Positions 58,242 to 64,000 of a stretch of DNA of 64,000 nucleotides are shown here, piece by piece (positions within the stretch are counted from its first letter, which is position 1; each line of letters begins with the position of its first letter). Made by a program: the position numbers and the translations under genes. The DNA comes from Lateolabrax maculatus (lineage: Eukaryota > Chordata > Actinopteri > Acropomatiformes > Lateolabracidae). Under the pieces are notes generated by a model. The model ran no database searches and was not told the origin of the DNA. It worked only from the letters and a program-made list of their open reading frames with translations. The stretch covers positions 26,441,501 to 26,505,500 of the forward strand of contig CM062206.1 in assembly GCA_031216445.1 (NCBI GenBank), written 5' to 3'.

Positions 58242-61200
58242 CCCTTACTTTCACAAAATAACTTAAAACAATCCAGTTATGTGACACGAATACACTGTAT
58301 AACAGCAGACATCTGGCACCAGGCTAGATTTAGCAGGGATTACGGGTGCATTTCCAGATTTACATCTATAAGGTCTACAACATTCATCTAAAGTTAATGT
58401 CTAAAGCTCAAATTGTCTGAGCTCACAGAGACTGTCACCAAGTCAGTGTCAGTGCTTTACCTTTGACAGCTGCAGCCTCTGTGTCACATGGAGCAGGGAC
58501 TGATGGGACATCACTCATGGCTGAGATGATGTGAGTCGCCTCTGCTGAAGCCTCTGGATGGGACACAAATACAGAGAGGCACAAACCGTTTGTGTGGTTG
58601 CATATATGTGAGCATGTGTGACAACACTCCTGTGTAGACCTTTCATGGGCACTTAAACAAATTCAAAGGAACAAAATTAAAAGTCCCAATTAAAAAGGAC
58701 TAAAAGGGCAAAACACATCAGCGGTGGATGACATGTGTCCTGAGTGTTATATCAGATATAAGAGATATACCACAGTCCCATATATGATAATTATTCCCTC
58801 AATTTCTCTCCCTGGATTGCCACTCCCCCCCACAGACGTCTGGACAGGTGCGGAGATACCCATGTAAGCAGCTGTGTTTTGGATGGTTATGTTATTGTAA
58901 AATACTTAACTTTGCAGCAACCTGCAGGCTGATGATGGCTGACAGCATTTTTAAAGATATTTCTATAGTAAAATACTTGTCACAGAGTGTTCAACCTGGT
59001 GAGTTCAGGTTATAAAGAGACTTTGTCAGCCTGCAAAGTTAGTGACTTTTAAGCGGTTTCTCTGTATTTTGTCATTGTGATAGTGTGTCTTTGAAGGATT
59101 GGTTGATAGCAGTCCAATCTGTTTTTTTAGGTGGGCCAGGGCATTTGGGGCTTGTGTGGCACTGACAGAGAGACAAAGATATATATGTGTTTAGTTGATT
59201 TTGGCTGTTGTCAAATAAAAAAAGTAAAAATGTATAAAAGACAACATAAAACAGCTATGAAACACACAGATTAATAAACACTAAAATAAATACTGGAATT
59301 ACAGTTGCCACCATGTCGCCCCTTGACGCTGCCTATGCGTGTTGCCCTTAACGGTTTCAGCTCTAAAATCTAGGGAAAGGCACAGGAGTGCAGCATTCTA
59401 CAGAAAAGATAAAGTATGACAGAAGAAAGCTTACCCGAAGGGATCTCTGTGGGTGCATAAAAATAACAGAGTGCACATAAAGCAAAGCTAAAATTAATCA
59501 CTTATACAACAATGCATTGTAGCATCTAACATTATGGCTCAGTCTTTCTCCCTGTTGGGTCATTAAGAAGTTCTGTACCTAGGCTGTTGTGTACTCTAAC
59601 GCTAAAAAATTCAAAAATTCGTAAAATAAAAAAAAATCCTAAACATCAGGAAGCATCAACCTGAAGTGAGTAAAACTTCTTAGCAGCCCTACTTCACCTT
59701 TTTTTTCTGATAATGTGGGCTGTGTATTTATACCTATTAGATTGTAAGGACAATTTGATATAAAGACACACTAATTTCTCCAAAAGTTGAACCAGGTGGA
59801 ACTTTGCTTCTGGACGACTGTTTGGGGTCCCTCTGCACAGACAAGGAGTGGTCTCGTTTAAATGTAGCCTGCATTTTCTACACAGTGTAGAATGTATGCT
59901 GTCTCAACGCAACTTAAGACAAAAGTGTAGACCTTGACTTGAGACCAGTTGGGAACCTGTGGTGCTGTTTAAGAGACTTTTCAGCCCTGACGATAATTCT
60001 GTTTGATTCTGATGCTAAAGCAGACATAGTTACTACTCTTTATGTCTGTATAAAATGTATTACTTCTTTTTTCTTCTAGAAATGTCTGTATTACACACTT
60101 TAAGATTATTAATACGACAGTCAAGAGCCTACATAACTTACTACATTTATTCCTCAAAGTAGAAGGTACAGTAGTCTCTCATTTTATTCTCCTACTTTTC
60201 CCAAATCAGCAAAGGCGCCGCATGGAATAATTACCGCCGCAGAAGGGCACATACCTTAAGTTAATTTGTGTCAAAGCAAGGTTTTTTTTTAACCTCACAG
60301 CAGCAAGGTTGCAGGCTGAAATTAGTGACTACTGTACAGCAGTTGCCAATAACTCAAAAAACTGTGTGTAAATAATGTACGAGTCAAAACTGAATCAGAG
60401 ACTTACCCTCTATGCTCTTTGCAGTCTGTATTGCGACAGGACTCGTCTCTTTGTCTGGACTCTCTGCTGTCTCCGTCACCTTTTTCTCTGACTTGGCTTT
60501 GGATGCCTTTGCCTGTTTTTCCATCATAGAGGCAGGCTGGGCCATGTCCACCTAAACAGCAGGAACAGCAGCCATTTTAACTGAGGCCTGAGAGTCTCAA
60601 AAGGTTTTTGTATAGAGCCACATATCAAAATTAGTTCTGTACAAGTCTTTGATTTAGATTTTTTAGATATCAAGTTTCTTTGGCCCTGATCCCTATTTGA
60701 GTCCTTTAATATTGAGTATGTCTGATAAAGTCTGAGCCTATACTTATATTTACCTGGATGTGATTACATATGTGTCTGACACATTGAAGTAACAGCTGAA
60801 GCCTTCTAAATTTTGTCCATATCTCATTCAAAGTAATTGGATTATTTCCCAGCTCTGTTCAGGATTTTTTTCTTTCATACCCTGTTGTATTCTCAAAACA
60901 GTGCAATCTAATGAAGAAGACATTCTAGCTAGCCTTAGCACTTTGTCCAAACATGCTCTGAGTCCACTCTGACCTGTTTCTTAAAGGGGAGGGTGCCATC
61001 TTGAGAAGCAGGTCCCAAAGCCAGACCCAACAGCCACTCTGAGTATGGAACATTGTTCTCCACGGCTGCTCTGAACTTGTGGTCCCATTTGGCGTAGAGT
61101 ATCGTACCTCCAATGCCACCGCCAACTGTCACCAACCCAGCAGCAATCACTTTAGCAGCACCACTGTTGCGGAAGAGGACAGCAAAGGATGGACAATCTG

Positions 61201-63895
61201 ATGTCAGTATGTGGTGCGACAATGTATTGCTATCATCAAGAGGGTTGAATGCAGTGTGCAAGCTCCCCAATCGACTCACTTGAAATTTTGCACAATTCTT
61301 CTTTGTACGTGTGTGTGTGTGTGTTAGTGTTATAACCTGGTTTCTCCTGCTGTGTAGTGCCGGCAGTGTTGAAGATTGTTTAGACGGGTTCTCCCGAAGT
61401 TATTCTAGAGAGAGAGGGGCAGAAAAAGACAGAGACAGTGAGGACGACAGAAAGTCAATATTAGACAGACAGCTAATGCAGTAGTGTAGATGACACATTA
61501 TGGTTCTGGAGTATCAAGTTGATCGATTGAGGAATGAATGAGTTCCACAACCTTTTATGTCTCACCTGTGGAACGCTTTAATTTCTTTAAGATGAAAAAA
61601 AAAAAGCTGAAATTCCCCCATTAAAACTGAGAAGGATCCGCTGTAATGCTGTCATGTTTAAATTGCATGATGGCATGCATTTGACACAATTTGTTGGAAG
61701 CTGAACTATAGTATAAGGAAGAGTATTTACTACTTTAGAGTTAAAAATTCAATGAGTAAGGGAAGGATGACTCATTGTATATCAAGCCAAGCAAGGAAAA
61801 TATGTTTCCTCAAATATTTTCCTTAAGTTTTCTCTCTAACCTCTTAACTAGGAGGTGCTGCGACAGAGAAAAAGAAGGCACCAGTGAGGGTAAATCCTGG
61901 TGGCATCATGGAAAGGTTTCTGTCTAGGGACTCATTTGTTCTACTGGGAGACTTCAATGCTCACATGGGCAACAATGGAGAAACCTGGAGGGGGGCGACT
62001 GAGAAGAACGGCCAGCATGATCTGAACCTGAGTAGTGCTTTGTTATTAGATTTCTCTGCTTCTCACAAGCGATGATGGAAGCTGTTGAGCTGAAAAGGGA
62101 AGTGTTCAGGCTTGGTTATCTTGGGGGAAGCCTCACCCATATCCTAAGCAAAGGTCTCTGAGATAGTCAAGAAGCTCCTCAGTTGCAAGACGCCAGGTGT
62201 GGATGAGATTCGCCCTGAGATGCTGAAGGCTCTGGACATTGTTGGGCTGTCTTGGCTGACACGCTTCTTCATTGTCACATGGATGTCACGGACATAGGCA
62301 GACCAGGGTGGTGGTCCCCATTTTCAAAAAGGGGGGGCTAGATGGTGTGCTCCAAATTCAGGGCTATAAAGCTGCTCCACCTCCCCAGGAAAGTTTATTC
62401 TATGGTACTGGAAATGTGACTTAACCGCAGAGTAAGGAGGAGCAATGTGGATTCCATCCAGCTGTGGAACAGTGGACCAGCTCTTTACCCTTTCAGAGTT
62501 GTTGGGGATCCTACATGTGTTTAGTGGACTTGGAGAAGGCTTACGACTGTGTCCTCTGGGGAATCCTGTGGGGACTATGACAGGAGTATGGGGTACCAGG
62601 GCCATTTCTTTTCCTTGTACAACCAAAGTCAGAGCGTCTGTATTCTCGGCACAAAGTCAAACATTTTTTCAGTGGGTGTTGGACTCACTGATTCTTGTTG
62701 TTATATTGATTGACAGGATCTCCAGATGCAGCAAGGGAGTCTGGTTTGGAGACCTCAGAAATCCCTCTCTGCACTTTGCAGATGATGTGGCAAAACATCC
62801 AGCAGGTGTACATATACAATAAAACTGGAAATTAAGGAGCCTTTACAGCACAATTTGGAGTTATCTTATTGTGAAGCACAGAAGTACGGTCTCAGATGTG
62901 TTTGATGTTTGGCCAGTACTCCCGCAAACACTCATATCCCCTCGCTGGAAACACAAACTTTACGTTTACACTATTAATCAATTAATTTAAAAGCAAACAC
63001 GATAATTACTTATCTTCAGGCTTCAATTCACCACCTGCGTCGCCAATTTCGCCCGTATCCAAAATGTTCGTACACATGGGTCAGAGTTTCCGTACAGGTG
63101 CACACATTCTCCCGTCAAGTTTGTGTTGACAGATTACCAACTGAAGCGTGGGAAGTGGCGTACGCAACAGTTAGAAATGAGGCCCTAGTGCTGTGTAATA
63201 ACTACTGGGTCCCTCCTGACTTTAAAGAAATCTGACTCTGGATCTGGTTCAAACGTGAAGCCGATATAAAGAAACACGTTTGTGGGAGTGAAGGGCAGGT
63301 CTGCAGGGGACTTTTAAATAGCATTAGGTTAAACTAGAATTATAGTTAAATCGCCTTACATGTTAGAACATATTTCTTTTTTTTAGTTTGAAATCAGCTG
63401 AAATTTTGCTAGCGTTAGCCATATTAAATAATATTATCTAGAAAACATTTTCTCTTCTACTGACACGAAATTACAATGAAAATTAAAACGAATTCACAGT
63501 TGACGATTTATAGCGCTATCGTGATGGACGTTTGACCTGACCTCCCTACTAAACCTTAACGTTAGCTCAACTCGTTAGCTAGCTTATAGTTGACATGGCA
63601 TTCTGTCACTGGAAGCGAGCAATGACAATATGCATTGTTCTCGTTGGCCCTTTCTGCTGACAACTTAAATGAAAGGCTCGTGTTAATTATATGTAAATGT
63701 AACATTAGGTAGCATCGGGTTACGATCCAAAACTTGACCACAATTAAATCCACTATGGCACCTTGAGCCAGGCTGTGGGTCACTGAATGACAACACGCTA
63801 ATGGCAACATGGTAGCTAACGGCAGTGAAGGAGTGGTCGGTAACGAGTCTTACCCGGGCTGTGGAATTAGCTCCTCTCAGACAAGCCCTCAGCAT
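47073..63895 (-). CDS. immt: MICOS complex subunit Mic60 (mitofilin), 15 exons
   Basis: Core inner-membrane subunit of MICOS, which builds cristae junctions and contacts the outer-membrane SAM/TOM machinery. The joined exons below give 770 aa (vertebrate Mic60 is about 760). Residues 1-37 look like a mitochondrial targeting sequence (Arg-rich, few acids). Residues about 41-62 are the membrane segment (GLVTVGGGIGGTILYAKWD). Residues 100-200 are low-complexity Lys/Glu/Pro sequence, 200-560 are coiled coil (EEVAARLAQQDQEEQ, LIAHAHRRIDQLNRELAEQ, RTQLRRQAAAHTDHVQDVL), and the last 200 the mitofilin signature (VAEEEARKAHQLWLSVEALN, SLYQYFLSYLQAALLF, LLSYASYCLEHGDLELAAK). All phases fit. It is convergent with fgf4. 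Confidence 0.93.
48722..48851 (-). CDS. immt: immt coding exon 14
   Basis: 130 nt, acceptor TTATGTTCAG|ATC, donor GACA|GTAAGA. Codes for YRQLSQEQLDNFTLDMNTAY. Confidence 0.92.
48933..50122 (+). mobile_element. L2-type LINE, 3' part, in immt intron 13
   Basis: 5'-truncated L2 antisense to immt. The frame 48974-49555 is open for 193 codons: IIKIRHILSQKDTEKLVHAF to MLKTFLFDKAYS. It is followed by the 3' untranslated region and the tail ending ATTGACTTGACTCGACTTGG. Among the cleanest L2 copies in the window. Confidence 0.92.
50406..50537 (-). CDS. immt: immt coding exon 13
   Basis: 132 nt, 44 codons: LSELREVMEAEMRTQLRRQA to RADAEQ. The acceptor is an uninterrupted (TG)n tract ending in TGTAG|CTG, with no normal polypyrimidine run. 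Donor GAGCAG|GTATCC. Confidence 0.9.
50540..50579. repeat. (CA)n microsatellite at the immt exon 13 acceptor
   Basis: About 19 CA units. On the transcribed strand this is (TG)n running straight into the 3' splice site. Confidence 0.97.
50673..50896 (-). CDS. immt: immt coding exon 12
   Basis: 224 nt if the acceptor is TTTGTGTGTGAG|CTG, which yields ELSADDLNALIAHAHRRIDQ and keeps frame. A second acceptor 15 nt further in (CTGTCAG|CAG at 50881) also keeps frame and would drop five residues. Donor AGGAAG|GTACC. Confidence 0.82.
51303..51366. repeat. (GT)n microsatellite next to the immt exon 11 donor
   Basis: About 31 GT units without interruption; (CA)n in the immt transcript. Confidence 0.97.
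51381..51510 (-). CDS. immt: immt coding exon 11
   Basis: 130 nt, acceptor CCTATGTAG|GTG, donor CTCA|GTAAGA. Codes for QSAESEGRIISQYSELVNEA and SLTPEIQANWKGL. A long (CA)n tract starts about 14 bp after the donor in the transcribed direction. Confidence 0.9.
51546..51568. repeat. (AAAC)n short tandem repeat
   Basis: Five to six AAAC units in immt intron 10, about 35 bp from exon 11. Confidence 0.9.
52114..53745 (+). mobile_element. Tc1-like transposon, apparently complete
   Basis: 1632 bp, flanked by TA on both sides (52112-52113 and 53746-53747). Terminal inverted repeats of about 210 bp start CAGTGGGTACGGAAAGTATT and CAGTAGGTACGGAAGGTATT and differ at a small number of positions. It contains one intact transposase ORF. 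It lies in immt intron 10, on the opposite strand to immt. Confidence 0.95.
52490..53530 (+). CDS. Tc1-like transposase, intact DD34E
   Basis: 346 codons if the first ATG is used; the second or third Met (MRSKELPKELRDRIVARHRS) is the usual start of this family and gives about 340 aa. Residues 10-60 form the first helix-turn-helix, PRPGRPAKLS at 62-71 is the GRPR-like linker, and a second DNA-binding domain runs to about 125. Catalytic residues are D159 (WSDETKIE), D250 (QQDNDPKHT) and E285 (LNPIEHLW), 34 residues apart. The glycine-rich box KHGGGSIMLWGCF is present. No stop or frameshift. It catalyses cut-and-paste excision and insertion at TA. Whether it is active in the fish cannot be told from sequence. 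Confidence 0.95.
   Translation: MSEQMRIMRSKELPKELRDRIVARHRSGQGYKRISAALKVRKSTVASIILKWKKFGTTRTLPRPGRPAKLSNCGRRALVREVKKNPKITVAELQRCSREMGESSTKSTITAALHQSGLYGRVARRKPLLSARHMKARIEFAKKHMKDSQTMRNKILWSDETKIELFCVNSKRYVWRKPGTAHHLPNTIPTVKHGGGSIMLWGCFSATGTGRLVAIEGKMNASKYRDILEENLFQSAQDLRLGRRFTFQQDNDPKHTAKITKEWLRNNSVTILDWPSQSPDLNPIEHLWRDLKMAVHQRSPSNLTELERICKEEWQRIPKSRCEKLVASFPRRLMAVLAQKGVSTQY
54472..55072. mobile_element. hAT-like non-autonomous element with GTACAAAA duplication
   Basis: 601 bp with ends TAAGGGTGTTTCGATTAG and, reverse-complemented, TAAGGGTGCTCCAATTGA. The 8-bp direct repeat GTACAAAA is present at 54464-54471 and 55073-55080. An 8-bp duplication fits hAT. No transposase. Contains another dispersed repeat at about 54700-54960. 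Confidence 0.85.
54700..54960 (+). repeat. Dispersed repeat with GAAACATGGCGGTGCAACATG
   Basis: A block from CTAGCCGTGAGGTGGCAGAT to TTTCAGGTGATTATACACTT resembling a repeat found widely in fish genomes. The 64-codon frame in it is not a gene. Its borders are not defined, and it may be part of the surrounding hAT-like element. Confidence 0.45.
55093..55228 (-). CDS. immt: immt coding exon 10
   Basis: 136 nt, acceptor CTCTTTATAG|TGA, donor ACTAAG|GTAAGG. Codes for AAEENLHNMVVDLDKVVTK. A hAT-like element ends 12 bp into the following intron. Confidence 0.9.
55754..55857 (-). CDS. immt: immt coding exon 9
   Basis: 104 nt, acceptor ATAAACCCAG|GTT, donor GCCAA|GTAAGA. Codes for EKSAQWKDLEAALAIRTCSL. 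Confidence 0.88.
56635..57184. mobile_element. MITE with AAGCCCCTTTCA inverted ends
   Basis: 550 bp in immt intron 8. Ends AAGCCCCTTTCACACATG and, reverse-complemented, AAGCCCCTTTCAAACAGG. Internal subrepeats of TCCGGACAATGT and TCCAGACAATGT type. No target duplication that I could fix. The frames inside are not genes. Confidence 0.75.
57486..57619 (-). CDS. immt: immt coding exon 8
   Basis: 134 nt, acceptor CTGTTTTGCAG|CTG, donor GCAGAG|GTACAG. Codes for SLASSAKATLQAIGAQEAAL and the start of the coiled coil. Confidence 0.88.
57960..58011. repeat. (TG)n microsatellite downstream of immt exon 7
   Basis: Two (TG) runs split by TATA; (CA)n in the immt transcript, about 15 bp past the exon 7 donor. 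Confidence 0.97.
58026..58190 (-). CDS. immt: immt coding exon 7
   Basis: 165 nt, acceptor TTTCTCTAG|AGG, donor GCAT|GTAGGC (weak). Codes for KERPVEEVAARLAQQDQEEQ. A (GT)n tract lies about 10 bp upstream of the acceptor and a (CA)n tract about 15 bp downstream of the donor, read in the direction of transcription. Confidence 0.82.
58200..58238. repeat. (CA)n microsatellite upstream of immt exon 7
   Basis: About 19 CA units; (TG)n in the transcript, 10 bp before the exon 7 acceptor. Confidence 0.97.
58461..58553 (-). CDS. immt: immt coding exon 6
   Basis: 93 nt, acceptor TCCCATCCAG|AGG, donor CAAAG|GTAAAG. Codes for EATHIISAMSDVPSVPAPCD, which matches a conserved Mic60 linker. Confidence 0.85.
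58562..60406. other. immt introns 4 and 5
   Basis: Apart from the candidate microexon at 59435-59446, no element or gene recognised. Confidence 0.4.
59435..59446 (-). CDS. immt: immt candidate 12-nt microexon 5
   Basis: AGATCCCTTCGG between ATGCACCCACAG and GTAAGC. It keeps phase 1 and adds four residues (I P S G type). Good splice sites on both sides, but so short that it may be optional or a chance match; leaving it out keeps the frame. Confidence 0.5.
60407..60551 (-). CDS. immt: immt coding exon 4
   Basis: 145 nt, acceptor GCTGTTTAG|GTG, donor GAGG|GTAAGT. Codes for a Lys/Ala/Glu-rich linker (EKQAKASKAKSEKKVTETAE). Confidence 0.85.
60974..61163 (-). CDS. immt: immt coding exon 3 (membrane segment)
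   Basis: 190 nt, acceptor CTTCCGCAACAG|T, donor AAACAG|GTCAGA. Codes for AAGLVTVGGGIGGTILYAKW and the following acidic/aromatic stretch. Confidence 0.92.
61337..61404 (-). CDS. immt: immt coding exon 2
   Basis: 68 nt, acceptor CTCTCTAG|AAT and a weak donor ACCAG|GTTATA. Codes for NNFGRTRLNNLQHCRHYTAG, the rest of the targeting sequence. Ends in phase 2 and completes Ser with exon 3. Confidence 0.8.
61870..62830 (+). pseudogene. RTE/Rex-like LINE remnant in immt intron 1
   Basis: Antisense to immt. Frame 61884-62075 has RDSFVLLGDFNAHMGNNGET, the endonuclease motif. Further on are decayed RT pieces: LDIVGLSWLTRFFIVTWM at about 62233, LEKAYDCVLWGILW near 62530 and LHFADDV at 62772. Frameshifts and a deletion between endonuclease and RT make it dead. 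Confidence 0.75.
62831..63853. other. immt intron 1, first part
   Basis: No element recognised. Confidence 0.4.
63854..63895 (-). CDS. immt: immt coding exon 1
   Basis: 42 nt coding for MLRACLRGANSTAR; donor CGG|GTAAGA. The start matches the MLRAC start of vertebrate Mic60. Confidence 0.9.
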
Positions 63896-64000
63896 GGTCC
63901 TCTGTCACTTCTGTTCCAAATCCTAATCAACTTAACCTTCCCCGTTGCACTAACTGTTTTCTTCTGTCCTGCTTTATTTTCGGGTTTTTTTTTTCCCTTT
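63896..64000 (-). promoter_or_regulatory. immt 5' leader and start of promoter region
   Basis: Upstream of the ATG on the - strand; the window ends 105 bp away. No TATA box in the part visible. A run of A and a CGGAAAATAAAGCAGGACAG-like sequence lie here but no site can be named with confidence. Confidence 0.4.

Noticed and set aside
57904..58287. 127-codon - strand frame as a separate gene
   Set aside because: It is immt exon 7 plus intron and (CA)n/(GT)n translation; only the exon part is real.
1..64000. CRISPR arrays, operons, prophage or attachment sites
   Set aside because: No regularly spaced repeats and no prokaryotic gene layout; the window is eukaryotic.

Overview
This window is nuclear DNA of a bony fish, probably a percomorph-like teleost. 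The evidence is two split genes with consensus splice sites, many long CA/GT microsatellites, and a dense mix of transposable elements of the kinds found in fish (L2-type and CR1/Rex-like LINEs, an L1/Tx1-like LINE, Tc1, hAT, MITEs and an endogenous retrovirus family). No bacterial-style operons, CRISPR arrays or rRNA/tRNA genes were seen. Two host genes can be supported: an FGF4-subfamily growth factor on the + strand (3 coding exons, 30862-38143, predicted 190 aa) and the mitochondrial MICOS subunit Mic60/mitofilin (immt) on the - strand (15 coding exons, 63895 down to 47073, predicted 770 aa). They are convergent, tail to tail, with about 9 kb of stacked mobile elements between their stop codons.

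Layout. 1-2900: an eroded L1/Tx1-like LINE that runs off the left edge, with an antisense L2 scrap inside it. 2900-7380: mostly AT-rich sequence with small repeats. 7385-11220: mixed L2 pieces and two copies of one ~540-bp retroviral LTR. 11223-13369: AT-rich with nothing recognised. 13370-23334: an old endogenous retrovirus (pol remnant, env-side remnant, polypurine tract, 3' LTR) broken up by an L2 LINE, which itself holds a second L2 in opposite orientation and abuts a 2.6-kb hAT transposon. 23335-30800: mostly unrecognised AT-rich DNA plus L2 and a second LINE family. 30800-38143: fgf4, with at least five DNA-transposon pieces in its introns. 38153-44330: a LINE starting 10 bp after the fgf4 stop codon, an LTR, a 1-kb element with a 4-bp target duplication, and a second hAT carrying an L2, a MITE and, inside the MITE, a solo LTR. 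44330-47072: unrecognised. 47073-63895: immt, whose introns carry an L2, an apparently intact Tc1 transposon, two short inverted-repeat elements and an RTE/Rex-like LINE.

FGF4 is a secreted ligand for receptor tyrosine kinases; Mic60 is the inner-membrane core of MICOS. Nothing suggests that they work together; adjacency is all that is seen. I found no convincing new biological system. The most useful observations are dated nested insertions with target-site duplications, dinucleotide repeats lying against immt splice sites, a LINE at the end of the fgf4 coding region, a 12-nt candidate immt microexon, a Tc1 transposase ORF with no visible lesions, and a perfect 18-bp palindrome of unknown origin.
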